DNA from: an uncultured Erysipelotrichaceae bacterium
GTDB lineage: Bacteria; Bacillota_I; Bacilli_A; RF39; UBA660
DNA: 47,299 nt
Reading direction: 5' to 3'
NCBI GenBank assembly: GCA_902780585.1
Contig: CACZGA010000005.1
Location: 1 to 47,299 of the forward strand
The notes under the pieces were generated by a model. It had not been told where the DNA came from. It did not search any database and was given only the letters and a program-made list of their open reading frames with translations. The position numbers and the translations under genes are program-made. The first letter of the stretch is position 1; every line of letters starts with the position of its first letter. This document shows positions 12,301 through 24,167 of this stretch, piece after piece.

Positions 12301-14796
12301 ACTTATTTTGAAACCGGTGATAATACTACTAGGCTTACTTTTACTGGTACTAGTAATCCAGAAGTATATATTTATGGTGCTGTGCGTAGAGTAGATAAAT
12401 TTGGCGCGGAAGATTATATAGATGATAATTTTACAATTTCAACTCTTGAAAAAATAGTAACTCAAGAAAATAATAAGCAAGATGCAGCAGATAAAATGTC
12501 TCATATAAAAGATGATTTAGATGAGACTTAGGCATAGTATGATAGTATTTAGGATTAGCTTAAATCTATTGCAAATGCTACCGATGAAGTAGAAAAAGAA
12601 TTCACAGTAAAATATGCTCGTTATATTCAAGAAGGTTCATGGACGGATGACAATTATATGGATGATGATTTATATTATCTTGATGCGTTGTCTGTACTAT
12701 ATTAGTCTGCCTATCCTAAAGTAAGTTATAATTTTAGCGTTATAGACTTAAGTTAGCTTGAAGGATATGAAGGGTATAAATTTGATATAGGTCATAAAAC
12801 TTATGTTGAAGATACTGAATTTTTTGGTTATTAGTGGGTTAATAATCTTCGCACTCCTGCGAAAGAGCAAGTAGTTGTTACTGAAGCTACTATCTATTTA
12901 GATGAAGTAGATAAAAACTAGTTAAAAGTTCAAAATTATAAATCTCATTTTGAAGATTTATTTCAACGTATTACCGCTGCAACACAAAGTTTAGAATTCC
13001 ATAGCGGTGAATATGCTAAAGCTGCGGGAGTAGTTACTGCGACTGGTGAGATTTCTTAGAGTGTAGTTTAGAGGTCTTTAGCTAATTCTAATTATATAAT
13101 TTCAAATTCTCATGACTAGTCAGTTGTATGGGATGAAACGGGCATTTAGGCTACTAATTTAACTGACCCATTACAAGTTACTCGTTTAGCTAGTGGCGGA
13201 ATATTAGTTTCTGCTGATGGTGGTAATAGCTGGGGAGTTGCTATTAGTGGATATGGTATTAATACTAATTATTTATCTGCTGGAGTAATTGATGCGGATA
13301 ATATTAATATTATGTCTGGCGCGTTTCCAACTTTTAGATGGGATGCAAAAGGATTAAGAGCTTATGGATATACAGCTAATGACGACGGCTCAATGCGTAG
13401 CTATGACCCAAGTAAATTTGTAAATTATGATAGATTTGGTATTTATGGTATTAATGGTATAACAAATCCTGAATTTAATACTATATAGAATGTAGAAGAT
13501 AATGCGATTTTTGCGCTTACTTGGAATGGATTATTTATGCGTTCGACGCATAGAAATGGATATATAAGAATTAGTCCTACTGAAGATATAGTATTAAAAG
13601 AATATGGGACTAATGGAGATATAGTAAGAGGAAAATTTGGAATTATCGAAGTTAAGTCAGGTGAAACTGAAGATAAAGAAGTCTACGGTCTCGCGCTTTA
13701 TGATCCAAGTGGAGATGTTACTTTTAAATCTACTGATGAAGGTTTTTTATGGCTTGCTACTCGTATGGATATTGGTATTCCGAATCGTGGCACACAAATT
13801 TATTTAGGAATTGGTGTGGAGGCAACTCAAGAAGAACAAGCTATAATTGGTAGTGAGCATGGAAAAAAAGTTTTTAGAGTTCATGGTGATACTGATGAAG
13901 AAAGTGGTACTGGTGGAGAGTCTCCTTTAGATAGATTTACTGTTTATGAAGATGGTTTTGTTGTATCACATGGTAATTATATTGAAGGTCCATTAGTAGT
14001 TACTGGTGGAGGTTAGATAGGAAATATGAGTGTTGTAGGATTAGTTGATACTGTTGGAGTTAGGATTACTCCAGGGAACACGACTTTTAAAGAAGACGCG
14101 AATCATTAGGGAACTCCTTCTTAGGTAGTATTTGGAGTTAAATCTGGTTTACCTGCTGAAACATTATATAGCTGGTATTATGGTTCTAATCCAAGTAATT
14201 TAATAGTAGTACCTTCTAGTTTAATTTCTGGAAATTAGGTAACTTTAAATTATAGTGATATATAGAATATGTTTTCTAATGGAGTTATGTATTTAGAAGT
14301 AATAGCTTATACTCCTTATAGTGTTAGTCCGTAGGAATTTAATTAGAATCCTACTCAGTATTATATTAAAAACGGAAATAATTATGTACAATGTACATCA
14401 TCTTCAATTTATAGTTCTAGTACTACATATTATGTAAGAGTTAGTGATAGAATTACATTAAGTATGATTAAGGATGGCGCTGATGGTAGTGGAAGCGTGG
14501 TTTATACTTATTCTATAGATAGTTCATTAGGAAAATTAATTAATCCTGATACGACTTCTAGTACTTACACTATTATTGCTGGTCATGTATATAAAACTAT
14601 AGGTACTTCTGCGCCTTAGGAAATAACTGATAATGTAAGTTAGTGGGTTTGGTGGCGGTCTATTAATAATAGTGGTAATTATACCGAGGTTCTTGAACCT
14701 GAAGCTCACCAAGATGTTAGAGACAATGAAATTCGTTAGACTTTAAATGGTTGGGATAATTTATCATTATTTTTTACAGCAAAGATTGATGCATAA
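9361..14796 (+). CDS. Tail hub / tail-associated lysin-like protein (Tal, 1811 aa)
   Basis: Located directly after Dit with a GAGGT ribosome site. The N-terminal part (residues 1 to about 130: NPVFKRNINGTETLTFDMYY, then a YSYTCTGLAANELGKTGF segment) fits the prophage endopeptidase tail family that forms the baseplate hub. Two coiled coils are visible at about residues 827-877 and 1032-1090; the second leads into FTVKYARYIQEGSW and DDDLYYLDALSV, a pattern seen in Tal proteins. Residues about 1250-1560 carry beta-rich repeats (VTRLASGGILVSADGG; GLRAYGY; FTVYEDGFVVSHG). About 45 TAG codons are in frame. No certain peptidoglycan-cleaving motif was found, so a lytic role is not claimed. Two copies of a YY/QC repeat module shared with the next gene occur inside it. 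Confidence 0.85.
10345..10452 (+). repeat. Tail YY-QC module, copy 1 (in Tal)
   Basis: Encodes ETFNKNKTSYYYYEDKLFKQ then CTPNSVY...DYY. It shares spacing with four other copies: [EQ]xF, about 7 residues, YY, 7-11 residues, [KQR]C, about 10 residues, YY or YF. Boundaries are approximate. Confidence 0.5.
14329..14445 (+). repeat. Tail YY-QC module, copy 2 (in Tal)
   Basis: Encodes QEFNQNPTQYYIKNGNNYVQ then CTSSSIYSSSTTYYVRV, close to the C terminus of the Tal protein. Very similar in layout to the copies in the following fibre gene. Boundaries are approximate. Confidence 0.6.
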
Positions 14797-14807
14797 AGGA
14801 GGGATAT

Positions 14808-17800
14808 ATGAGTACAGTAGTTTTAACTAGTGATAGAGTAGATATTACAAAAGTAGGTAGTACTCCTGGTCCTTCTGGTAATAATTTTAAAGTTTATTAT
14901 TGTTATAAAAGAAGCAGCTCTCCGTTAGTTGCAGGAGATTAGCCTTCGGAAAATTATACTGTAAATTTTACTAATTAGAGTATTTCTCCTAATCCTGCAA
15001 CTAATGGGTGGAGTGCAGAAATTCCAAATGGAAAAGACCCATGCTATATGTCTACCGCTATTTTTTCAGGAAATACTAATGAGGTTACTTCTACTTTTAG
15101 TAATCCTATAAAATTAGTAGAAAATGGAAAAGATGCTAATAATTATACTATTCATACAACTAGTGAAGAAATTATAAAATTTAAACGTAGTGATTCTAGC
15201 GCGGAAAGATTATTATGGGAGCTTTCTCCTTCAATTTTATAGATAAGCGCTTTTGATTTGAACAATTTATCGACTATTAGTAATAGTAATTATACTCCAG
15301 TAAATAATATTACTCCAGAACAATTTAATGCTAGTAAAGAATCATATTATTATAAAGATAATAATAATGAATATATTCAATGTCTTGTGACTAGTGTATT
15401 TGATCCTTCGATAACTTATTATATAAAAGTATCTTTTTTTGAAATCTCGCTTTTAGTAGGCGGTTATAATTTAGAGGATATATTAGTCAATTTAGAAGAT
15501 TATTTATATATAATTAAAGATAGTCATGGTGAAATAATAGACTTATATAATTATATTTTTGATATTACAAAATTTTATAATGATATTATTGATGATACTA
15601 TAACTATTGATTCTGGAGTTGATAGACTTACAGTTATAAATGCCCTTTTAAATTTTTTTAATAATGTTAGTAGTCAAGATATAAAAATTAGCACAGTATT
15701 GCATGAAGATGAAGAAGTAACTTATAATATTGAAAAGTTTATTAGCGTAAAAAATGGTTTAAGCGAAGATATGCTTAAGTTTGATTTAAATGCTAGTAAT
15801 CTCAATTTGGCTATTTAGAATACAGGGCTTGCTTTTGGCGCTGAAGGTCTTACAGTGACTAATGGTGGTTTTAAAATTTATACTGATAATGGGATTGATG
15901 GACCAAAACAAGTTTTTTGGATAGATGAATAGAATAAATAGTTATTAATGGATGGTAACGGCACTTTTACTGGTACTATCTATGCAGAAAATGGTAGTTT
16001 TACTGGCAATATTAATGCACGAACTGGATAGATTGGTGGCTTTGATATTGGAGCTTATACTTTATCAACTAATGGCTTAACATTAAGTGCAGATTATAAT
16101 GATAATAGCTTTATTGCAACTTAGGATACTTCTAGAGTATAGGAGAAAAGTTATTTTACAGAGGTAGACGGTCGATATTACGTTTATACTCTTGATATTT
16201 TTGATAAAGTTGGTGAAGCTTCATAGGGTTAGGTATATTATTTAGAGGTAATTAATTTATCAGAATAGAATTTTAATGCTCAAAAAACTATTTTTTATAC
16301 CTATAATTAGGGTGCATATACTCAATGTACTGAAGAATCAATTTTTGATGAAAATACTACTTATTATACAGTAGGAAGTTATACTGTATATGGATATTAG
16401 TTAGTACAATTAACAGAAGAGCAATTTCTTGCTAATCCAACAAAATATTATATTTATGATATAGATAATGATATATTTATACGTTGTGACAGTGAGTCTA
16501 CCTGGATGCCAGCCAATAATTATTTTGTATATACTATTATATTAGAAAATATTGGTCGTCATTATGACTCTTATATTTCAGTATAGAATATTAATATCGG
16601 CACTGGCGCGGTAATAGACGATTATTTGAAGATAGGAAATTTAAAACTTTTAAATCCACAAAAGCATGATAATAAAGTAATGGATTTATCAAGTGATGGG
16701 ACTTCTTATTTTGTTCTTACAAATGAAGGATACATTGAAGGTAATGGTTGGTCTATTAAAAAAGAGCCTGGTCATCCATATGCTGTTGCTCGTTTTGGTA
16801 AATTAATTGTAACTGATGGAGAATTTAGTGGAATTATTCATGCGACAGATGGCGTATTTAGTGGTGAAGTTACTGCCAGTACAATTAATGCGACTACTTT
16901 AAATACGGTTAATTTTGTAACTGAAAAAGTTCGTGCAATGGGTGGTAGTTTTATTTTTAAACCATCTACTAATGTAATTTCAGTTGCAGAAGAAAATAGT
17001 TAGAATAAAGAATTACGAGTTGAGTTCAATAATGATGATAACTTTAAAGATTATTTAAATTCATATGGAGATGAACCAATCATAGCTCTATCTAATGAAT
17101 CTATTCATTTTGGTAAATTAAAAAGAATTGAAAATGAAAAATATGCAATAATAGAAGTTCCAAATTAGGGAAGTTATAATAATTTATCGTATAATGGATG
17201 TTATTCTATTACTATTCTTGGCTCACCAAATCAAGATGAAATAATAGCTATAAATTCAGATGATACATAGGCAGGTAATATAATTCCAGAACGTGCTTTA
17301 GTTATTGAAAAATTTGGACAACTTTAGAATAATGGCACTTTAGAAAATATTAGTATAAATTTATTGCTTGGAGATTTATCTACTTTAAGAAGAATTGACG
17401 ATAGATTAACTTATATAGATGGTTATGGATTATATGCTGATAATGTATTTTTACATGGTAGTTTAATGACTGCAACTGGTAATAATTCAAGTTATGCTGG
17501 TATTAATACTTAGAAATTAATAGATTTTGATCCTGCTAGATGGGGAGTAACTGGTGATTATTTAAATGAAAAAATTATTTTTTGGGGTGGAGCAAATAGT
17601 TTAAGTACAAGTGATATATAGGGTTCTAATTTTATAGTAACTGATAAAGGTTCAATCTTTGCTTCAAAAGGTATTTTTAAAGGCGCGGTTATTTCTGATT
17701 CTTTAATGACTAATACTGTTATTTAGACTCCAATTATTTATGGTAGTGGAAAAGGGCCAAGTTTGAAAATTTATGATACTAATGCTAATTCTGGTATAGG

Positions 17801-18254
17801 CGGTATAGAGTTTTATAAGAAAGTTGGAGAAGTAGATAATTTAAATAGTTCTTAGCCAGATATAAAAACTTTATCATTATCTAATAGTGGATTTATACAT
17901 TATCAAAATAATAGTGATACAAATGGTTTTAAGTTTATTGGATTCGGTGAAACTAATACAAATGTAGATATGTATGCGACCACTTTTAACGCAGATAAAA
18001 CACAATTTAGAAGTAAAAATATACAAGATTCATAGACTGGTGGATTGATTCAATTTAATAATAGAGCTGTAAGGATAAAACAAAATAATAGTTATATTGA
18101 TGTAGATGAAGAAAATATTATTAATAATACTAGTGGTAAAGTAATTAATAAACCAGCTATGGAAATTACAGATGGTACTAGGACTTTGAGTTATAGAATT
18201 AAAACAGTTAATAATCAAAGTTATTATTGTCTTTATGTAACAGATTAGAGTTAA
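14808..18254 (+). CDS. Large tail fibre / baseplate protein (1148 aa)
   Basis: ATG lies 8 nt after AAAGGAGGG, which overlaps the Tal stop. No enzyme is recognised. The product is rich in Asn, Ser, Thr, Tyr and Gly and has short beta-helix-like repeats such as GTFTGTIYAENGSFTGNINA, GEFSGIIHATDGVFSGEVTA and GIFKGAVISDSLMTNTVIQT, a style seen in phage fibre shafts. Three copies of the YY-QC module lie at about residues 169-208, 484-523 and 535-575. Many TAG codons are in frame, so a standard-code annotation would break it into pieces. Position between Tal and an adhesin-like gene suggests a structural baseplate or fibre role; receptor specificity cannot be inferred. Confidence 0.75.
15312..15432 (+). 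repeat. Tail YY-QC module, copy 3
   Basis: Encodes PEQFNASKESYYYKDNNNEY then IQCLVTSVFDPSITYYIKV inside the first fibre gene. Boundaries are approximate. Confidence 0.6.
16258..16377 (+). repeat. Tail YY-QC module, copy 4
   Basis: Encodes EQNFNAQKTIFYTYNQGAYT then QCTEESIFDENTTYYTV inside the first fibre gene. It is followed at once by copy 5. Boundaries are approximate. Confidence 0.6.
16411..16533 (+). repeat. Tail YY-QC module, copy 5
   Basis: Encodes EEQFLANPTKYYIYDIDNDI then FIRCDSESTWMPANNYFVYT. Gln-Cys is Arg-Cys here and the last YY is YF. Boundaries are approximate. Confidence 0.55.
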
Positions 18255-18267
18255 AGGAGTAGAAATT

Positions 18268-21200
18268 ATGGCAGATATTACAGTTGATTTAAGTAGTGGT
18301 ACTATATAGTATTACCACAAAACTACTTATAGAAATACAAATTCTAGTGATGGCGCTACTGCAAGTGAAGCAAAAGCAAACGCCGCAGCTGCAACCGAAT
18401 ATCCGGGTTATCCAACTGTAACTAATGGAGGAAGTTCTTCTAGTACAGATAAATATTTTGGATTAAAAGATGAAGGTACTACGGTTACCACAAGCTCCTC
18501 TAAAGTACCAGGTTATTATGTAGGAACTTGTACTAAAACTCATACTGGTTTTGCTTCTTAGATGAAAATTAATTTTACTTTACCTAGTGGAATCACAGTA
18601 AGTAATATAGGCAGTGTATCTTTAAAATTTAATTGTTCTACTAGTTGGGCTAGTGGCGGAGTAGATTTTGGTGTTTTTGCTCCTAAAGATAGCTCATCAG
18701 TTTAGGAACAATATTGGTAGTATAATGATAGTAGTGCCCCATTTTCTTCAACTTTAAAAACTTTTCAAATTACTGGTGGAACTACTTCAATTAATATAGA
18801 TATAACTGATGTTTTTAAACAGTGCATTACTACTACTAAAGGTTGGATTACATTAGGTAGAGAAGCAGTACGGGCTAGTGAAACTAAATTAGTAACTATA
18901 ACTAGTAATCCAATAATTACTTATACTCTCGCGTATACTTCTTGCAGCGCGCCTACTTCTGTGTCTGTGGGCACTTCAATTTAGAAACCAGGTGGAACAG
19001 TTACACTTACTTGGAGTGGTGCGACAGCGGGCACGAATAATGCAATAAAAGGATATAAAATTTATTATACTTCCGCCGCGTCATCTACGGCGCCAACTAC
19101 TAGTTCTACTTGCATTGATTTATCAAGTAATACAAGTACTAGTTATAGCTTTAGTGTTCCTAGTAATGCTACTAGAGGAAATTATTATACTTTTAAAGTT
19201 TTAACAATTGGAACTGTTTCAGGCTATAATTCTAGCATAAGTAGTACTTCTGCTAATTTTAGAGTTAATAGTTTGCCGGCCGCACCGTCAGTTACTGCGA
19301 GTCCAACAATGATAAAGAGTAGCGGAAGTACTACTGTAAATTTTACAGTTACAGCTGGTAGTGATACTAATACTTCACAAACCAAAATTTTATATTATTC
19401 AACTTCTGAAAGTGGTGCTAAAACTAAAATTACTTCTTCTCCAGTTAGTGTCAGTTTAAGTAATGCTGCAACTTATTATTTTTGGACGAGTGATGGAATA
19501 GAATATAGTTCTTCTACTTCAGTAAGTATTTCAAAGAATACCGCACCAGCGATAAATTCTATTACAATGACTGCAGTTGCAACTTTTGTACCAACAGTAC
19601 GAAATGGATATGTAAAAAATATAAATGGAAGCGCTACAGTAAATAAGGTAGGAATGAGTTATTAGTGGAAATTATTAGTAGCTAGTGGAGTAAATGGTAC
19701 TAATTTTAATACTATAACTAATATTTCTACTAATACTTCTCTTTCAAATATAGATGTTACTAATTATGGTGCAACTTTTAATACTGCTTATAAATTACGA
19801 TTAGTAGTTACAGATAGCTTGGGTGAGACAGCATAGGCGGATAGTAGCACAATATATGGAATACCCGCAGCGCCAACAATATCTAATGTATTTAATTAGA
19901 AAGATGACTCGGATGTAGGAAATGCTAATTCATCACATTTTGGTAGATATATACGTATTAAATATAGTGAAAATAATACCGGTTGTACGAGATAGTTATA
20001 GTATTCAACTTCTAATACTTTTGCTTCAGGAGTTACTACTATTAATTTATCTGGTACGTCTTATAGTGATGTAGATTTAAATAGTTTAACAAGAAATACA
20101 ACTTATTATTTTAGAGTAGTTTTTACTTGTAATAGTAAAACTAGTACAAGTTCTACTTTTAGTAGAACACGAGAAGCTGATATTACTCCTAGTATTGGAA
20201 CTATTTCGACTTTTAAGCCTTATACAACTTCTTCTATAACTATTTCTTTTACTAATTAGCCAGTTGCTTGGGCAGTTGCTAATGATGTTCCAACTAGTTA
20301 TAGTAGTATTTATACGATTCAATTTGAATATAGTGGGCGTAATATTTCTGTCGGTATTAGTTCGGCAACAAATAGTAGCGGTACGGTAACAATGACTTTA
20401 AATACAGCTAATATTCCAACTAGTGGAAATGGTTCTTGGGCATATTTAATAAATAATTCTACAAATGCTCCTAATAGTTCGTATACTGTTGCGTTAAAAG
20501 TTATTGCGAAGAATGGATTTAATACTTCTTTTTCTTCAACAAAAAATGTCACAGTCAATTTCGTTGAAGGAGTTATTAGTACTGGAACACCTACATTAAA
20601 AATACAAGAAAAAGTAACATCTGGAAGCACTACCGCTACTTATTATGTAGAAATTCCTTCAAGTTATAATAATAAAACTTAGCTTGAACGTTTTCATATA
20701 TTTCAAGGAGAAAATTTGCGAGTAGAAATAACTGGAGTATAGTGTTATGCTAATTAGACAGCTACTATTTATTTTATGCTTGGTTCTACAGTTTTAGGTT
20801 AGACTAGTATAGCAGGAAATGAATGGAGCATGAGCGGTCGAATATATACACTAAGCTAGGCTAAAACAATAGATTATATTGTTCCAGCGAATACTTAGGC
20901 AGCTTATAGTAATGGAGTTAGAGATTTTTCTATTAACGTTGTTTTAGCAAATGGTTAGTCTAAATTATCTACTGCAAGTGGGCAAAGTAATGGCAATTTA
21001 AATACATGTATTCATTATAGATTTTATCCAAACGCAATTAATTTTAAAATTACTGGCGTAAATGCAAATGAAACTTCTTTAAGTTGGACTTGCACTGATT
21101 TTGGTGGATATACTTCAGCTTCTGCGTATGGAAATAGTTATTCTAGTATTACGGTATAGCCAAAATATTCAATTAATAATTCTACTTATACTGATTTAAA

Positions 21201-21609
21201 TGGCATTTATACAATTACTGACGCAGATAAAACTAATAAAGGTGGGACTATTGAAAGAACTATTTCTTCAATTAATGGAGATATAATTTATTTTGGCGCG
21301 GTTTTAAAATTAACTTTAGCACTTTAGGGAGTTTATGATGGTGCTGTTCCTACATTAGCTAGTGGATATGATCAAACATATAGTTATACTTATAATAATT
21401 TATATAATTATTATAGAGCAACTCCTAATATTTTATATGGGAAAAATTTCTTTGTGTTGAATTCAAATTCACCTAGAAGTAATGCTAATATGTTGATGGA
21501 AATAAAAGAAACATAGACTAGAAATACTATTTATGTAGGTAGCGGTGATACAGCAGGTACTTTAGAAATTACTACTGGTGGATTAGTAATTGATTGCGGC
21601 AGTTGGTAA
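18268..21609 (+). CDS. Fibronectin-III-rich adhesin / tail fibre (1113 aa)
   Basis: ATG lies 9 nt after AAAGGAG, just past the previous stop. Residues about 110-225 (LPSGITVSNIGSVSLKFNCS to PIITYTLAY) resemble a DNRLRE-type beta-sandwich found in surface adhesins. From about residue 230 come fibronectin-III-like units, for example APTSVSVGTSIQKPGGTVTL followed by TWSGATAGTNNAIKGYKIYY, with further units to about residue 700 (TRNTTYYFRVVF). Thr, Ser and Asn make up a large share of the protein. Such domains in phage tails are linked to binding cell-surface carbohydrate. TAG codons are in frame throughout. The gene ends with IDCGSW and TAA, followed by a new promoter, so it closes the main tail transcription unit. 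The exact ligand is unknown. Confidence 0.75.
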
Positions 21610-21632
21610 AATTTAAATTATATTCTTAAAAT

Positions 21633-21661
21633 TTGCATTTTTATTTATTTTATGATATAAT
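21633..21661 (+). promoter_or_regulatory. Sigma70-type promoter with extended -10
   Basis: TTGCAT (21633-21638), a 17-nt spacer ending TGA, then TATAAT (21656-21661), followed by ATATATAG. The -10 region and downstream AT-rich stretch match four - strand promoters in this window. It is the only clear promoter I see in the + strand arm and should drive the gene at 21697 and perhaps those beyond. Confidence 0.8.
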
Positions 21662-21696
21662 ATATATAGAAATAAGAAAAATAAGGAGCATAATGT

Positions 21697-22080
21697 ATGA
21701 AACTTGTTGATACTTTTGAATATTTAAATATACGAAATAAGCTCGTAGATAAGAAGCTTCCTATTAAAACTAGCTATAAATTTACTCGTTTTTTTGCTCA
21801 ATTAGAAAACGAGTCTAAATTCTTTAATGAAACTCTTCAAAAAATAGTAAATGAATATGGTCAACGTGATGAAAATGGAGAGTTTGTTCTTACTTCTGAC
21901 AAACAAGGAGTAAAAATTAAAGAAGATAAATTTGATGAATGTATGGATAAAATTGATGAATTAAATAATATAGAAGTTCACTTAGAATATGAGCCGGTAT
22001 TTTCTTTAGATGAATTAGAGGGTTTAGATTTAGAAATGAAATATGTAAATCTTTTAATGCCCTATATTTCTGAAAATTAA
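21697..22080 (+). CDS. Small DUF1617-like phage protein (127 aa)
   Basis: Start ATG is 8 nt after AAGGAG; an ATG 4 nt upstream is too close to the ribosome site. The protein is acidic and largely helical: LPIKTSYKFTRFFAQLENES, then FNETLQKIVNEYGQRDENGEF, then a pattern of EDKFDECMDKIDELNNIEVH. This layout resembles DUF1617 proteins, found near the tail-lysis boundary of Firmicutes phages and of unknown function. Unlike its neighbours it has no TAG codon and has its own promoter, so it could be made before suppression begins. A structured RNA and T run follow it. Confidence 0.55.
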   Translation: MKLVDTFEYLNIRNKLVDKKLPIKTSYKFTRFFAQLENESKFFNETLQKIVNEYGQRDENGEFVLTSDKQGVKIKEDKFDECMDKIDELNNIEVHLEYEPVFSLDELEGLDLEMKYVNLLMPYISEN

Positions 22081-22084
22081 ATAT

Positions 22085-22187
22085 CGCTAAGTTGGGGAGG
22101 AACTTAGTTTTAGCGTGGGATACAGATTAAATAGTATATCTCTATATACTGTCTCATCAACGTTTCATAATCCCACGCTATTTTTTT
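22085..22187 (+). terminator. Three-hairpin RNA ending in a T run
   Basis: The interval holds CTAAGTT/AACTTAG (22087-22093 with 22101-22107) with a purine loop GGGGAGG; an 11-bp stem (22111-22121 with 22170-22180) followed by seven Ts; and a 7-bp hairpin (22133-22139 with 22144-22150) inside its loop. CGCTAA (22085-22090) can also pair with TTAGCG (22110-22115), which would compete with the terminator stem. It is at least a terminator for the DUF1617-like gene, and possibly an attenuator. Confidence 0.6.
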
Positions 22188-22203
22188 ATTTGGAGGTTAG
22201 TTT

Positions 22204-24078
22204 ATGGCAACTAACAAAACAAGGATAAAAATAAGACATGGAAGTGGGAAACCAGATACTGGAACCAATGGACTTTTATCTTATGAATTGGGATGGGATG
22301 GTACTAATTCAAATTTATTTATAAATAATAATGGTGCGATAAGGTAGATTAATAGTGAAAATGCTTATGGTATTCCATTGGTGTCCGGAGATAATATAGA
22401 TACTTTAGATCCTGGGATATATATCAGTGGTAGTAGTACCGTAAGTGCAACATTAAGTGGTACTAAGCCGAATGGGGATAATTCTGGTTTTAGATTAGAA
22501 GTTATTAGAGGTTATGGAACTAATTATGGAGCTTAGATAGCTTATGATAGTACAGGTTCAATAAAAATAAGAAAAAATCCAGTAAATCATAACCCTGTGC
22601 TAAATTATAGTGATTTTACCGGTATTCCTTGGCAAACAATAGTAACTTCTACCAATATAGGTAGTTATGCTTTACCTATAACTGGTGGTACTTTAACAGG
22701 TAATTTAACATTTTCTGGTTCTGCTGGTATTTATTATTAGGGTACAAAAGTAAGTTATCGTATGATCCGTTTTATAGACAATGTTAGTGATAATTATGGA
22801 AACGGTATTTCTATTGGTGGTGGTGGCCAAACTATTATTGGTGGCGGTGAAAGTGCAGATACAGCAGCCGCTCAGGCGGGCACAGCCGGTGGAGAGATTA
22901 TGTAGGTTTGTAATGATGGTGATGTTTAGATTATATCAAATTTACAAAATGGTTGGGATAATAGAAAAGTATTAATATTAAATACTAGTGGTTATTTAAT
23001 GTGTCCTAGCTATATTAATGTACCTACTAATAATAATGAAAATCCTACGATTTCTTAGTTTATTGTTACCAATGGAAGTGACAATTATTATAGAAAAGCT
23101 TCAGCTGCTCATGCTATGGCAGCTATACGCAGTAATGCTAGTGGTTCTTGGGGCATTAGTATAACTGGTAATGCTGCAAAAGCTAATGGTTTGGTAGATG
23201 GTACTTCTACTATGACTTCTGCTTATAATAAAGCTGGATTAGCATATGGTGATTATACTTGGTTAGCTGGTTGGAACGGATATGAATTACGTGCCGTTGC
23301 TAAAACTCAATTTGCATAGGCAAGTCACACTCATAGTTATTTACCATTAGCTGGGGGTACTCTAACTGGTCATTTAACAGCACCATCTACGTCATGTTCT
23401 TGGCTTTCAGGACAAAATGCAGCGAATGCAGCGTTTAATATTGGAGATGCAACTAATACAGGCTCATATTGGCCATGGATGCGTTAGACCAATACGTCAT
23501 CTACTAAATGGTTTAGTTTTGGTACTTTAAATACATCTTTTTATTGGATGGGCTCGGCTACAAGTCGTACAGAAAATGGTTATGATTATGGTATGTAGTT
23601 TAATATTGCAAATGGCTACTTACAAGGATGTTCTAGAGTTTATGGTGCTGTTTGGAATGACTATGCTGAATATCGTAAAGACAATCCTAATGAAAATCAA
23701 GAGCCCGGTAGATGTATAAAAGAATTAGGTGATGGTTCATTAGCTTTAACGACTAAACGTCTTGAACGTGGTTGTGAGATTGTATCTGATACTTTTGGTT
23801 TTGCTATTGGTCAGGATAAAGAAAATGGATATAATACTCCTATTGCTTCTAATGGACGTGTATTAGCATATCCATATGAATCAATTGAAGAGTTTACAGC
23901 ACATATTGGATGGCCAGTTTGCTCTGGTCCTAATGGAACTGTAAGTATTATGACAGAAGAAGAAGAAGAAAAATATCCAAGTCGTATTATTGGTACGATT
24001 TCTGAGATTCCAACCTATGAAGAATGGGGAACTGGAAAAGTTAAAATAGATGGACGTATTTGGATTAAAGTCCATTAA
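22204..24078 (+). CDS. Tail fibre with probable Peptidase_G2 C-terminal domain (624 aa)
   Basis: ATG lies 9 nt after TTGGAGG. The N terminus (KTRIKIRHGSGKPDTGTNG then LLSYELGWD) matches the head-binding segment common in phage fibres (xIRxGxxxxxxxxxLxxGExGxD). Two GGTLTGxL units (ITGGTLTGNLTF; LAGGTLTGHLTAP) are a usual fibre repeat. The C-terminal part, about residues 480-624 (VWNDYAEYRKDNPNENQEPG then RCIKELGDGSLAL and GFAIGQD), resembles the Peptidase_G2 self-cleaving trimer chaperone seen in phi29 appendages, which would release the mature fibre after folding. Nine TAG codons are in frame. The strand order suggests a separate fibre from the Tal-linked ones. Domain assignment is from pattern recall; the cleavage residues were not identified. 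Confidence 0.7.
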
Positions 24079-24111
24079 TTAAACTTTTAAAAATTTTCCC
24101 AACTTTTTATA

Positions 24112-24158
24112 CTCCCATTACATTAATTCTACTTATAAATGTAAGACAAATGGGAGGA
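24112..24158 (+). promoter_or_regulatory. Hairpin sequestering the ribosome site of the next gene
   Basis: CTCCCATT (24112-24119) pairs perfectly with AATGGGAG (24149-24156), which contains the Shine-Dalgarno core GGGAGG of the gene starting at 24168. ACATT/AATGT (24120-24124 with 24138-24142) extends the structure. The pairing could hold initiation low until the structure is opened. Confidence 0.55.
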
Positions 24159-24167
24159 CAACTAAAT

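Noticed and set aside
22113..22178. tRNA-like 7-bp end stem (GCGTGGG/CCCACGC) with CTCTATA in the middle, a possible CUA suppressor tRNA
   Set aside because: No T-arm or D-arm can be drawn, the middle hairpin has a 4-nt loop, and the stem is followed by a T run. It is better explained as a terminator with an inner hairpin.
22204..24078. Diversity-generating retroelement target in the fibre with a tropism-determinant-like N terminus
   Set aside because: No template repeat, variable repeat or reverse transcriptase is visible in the window.
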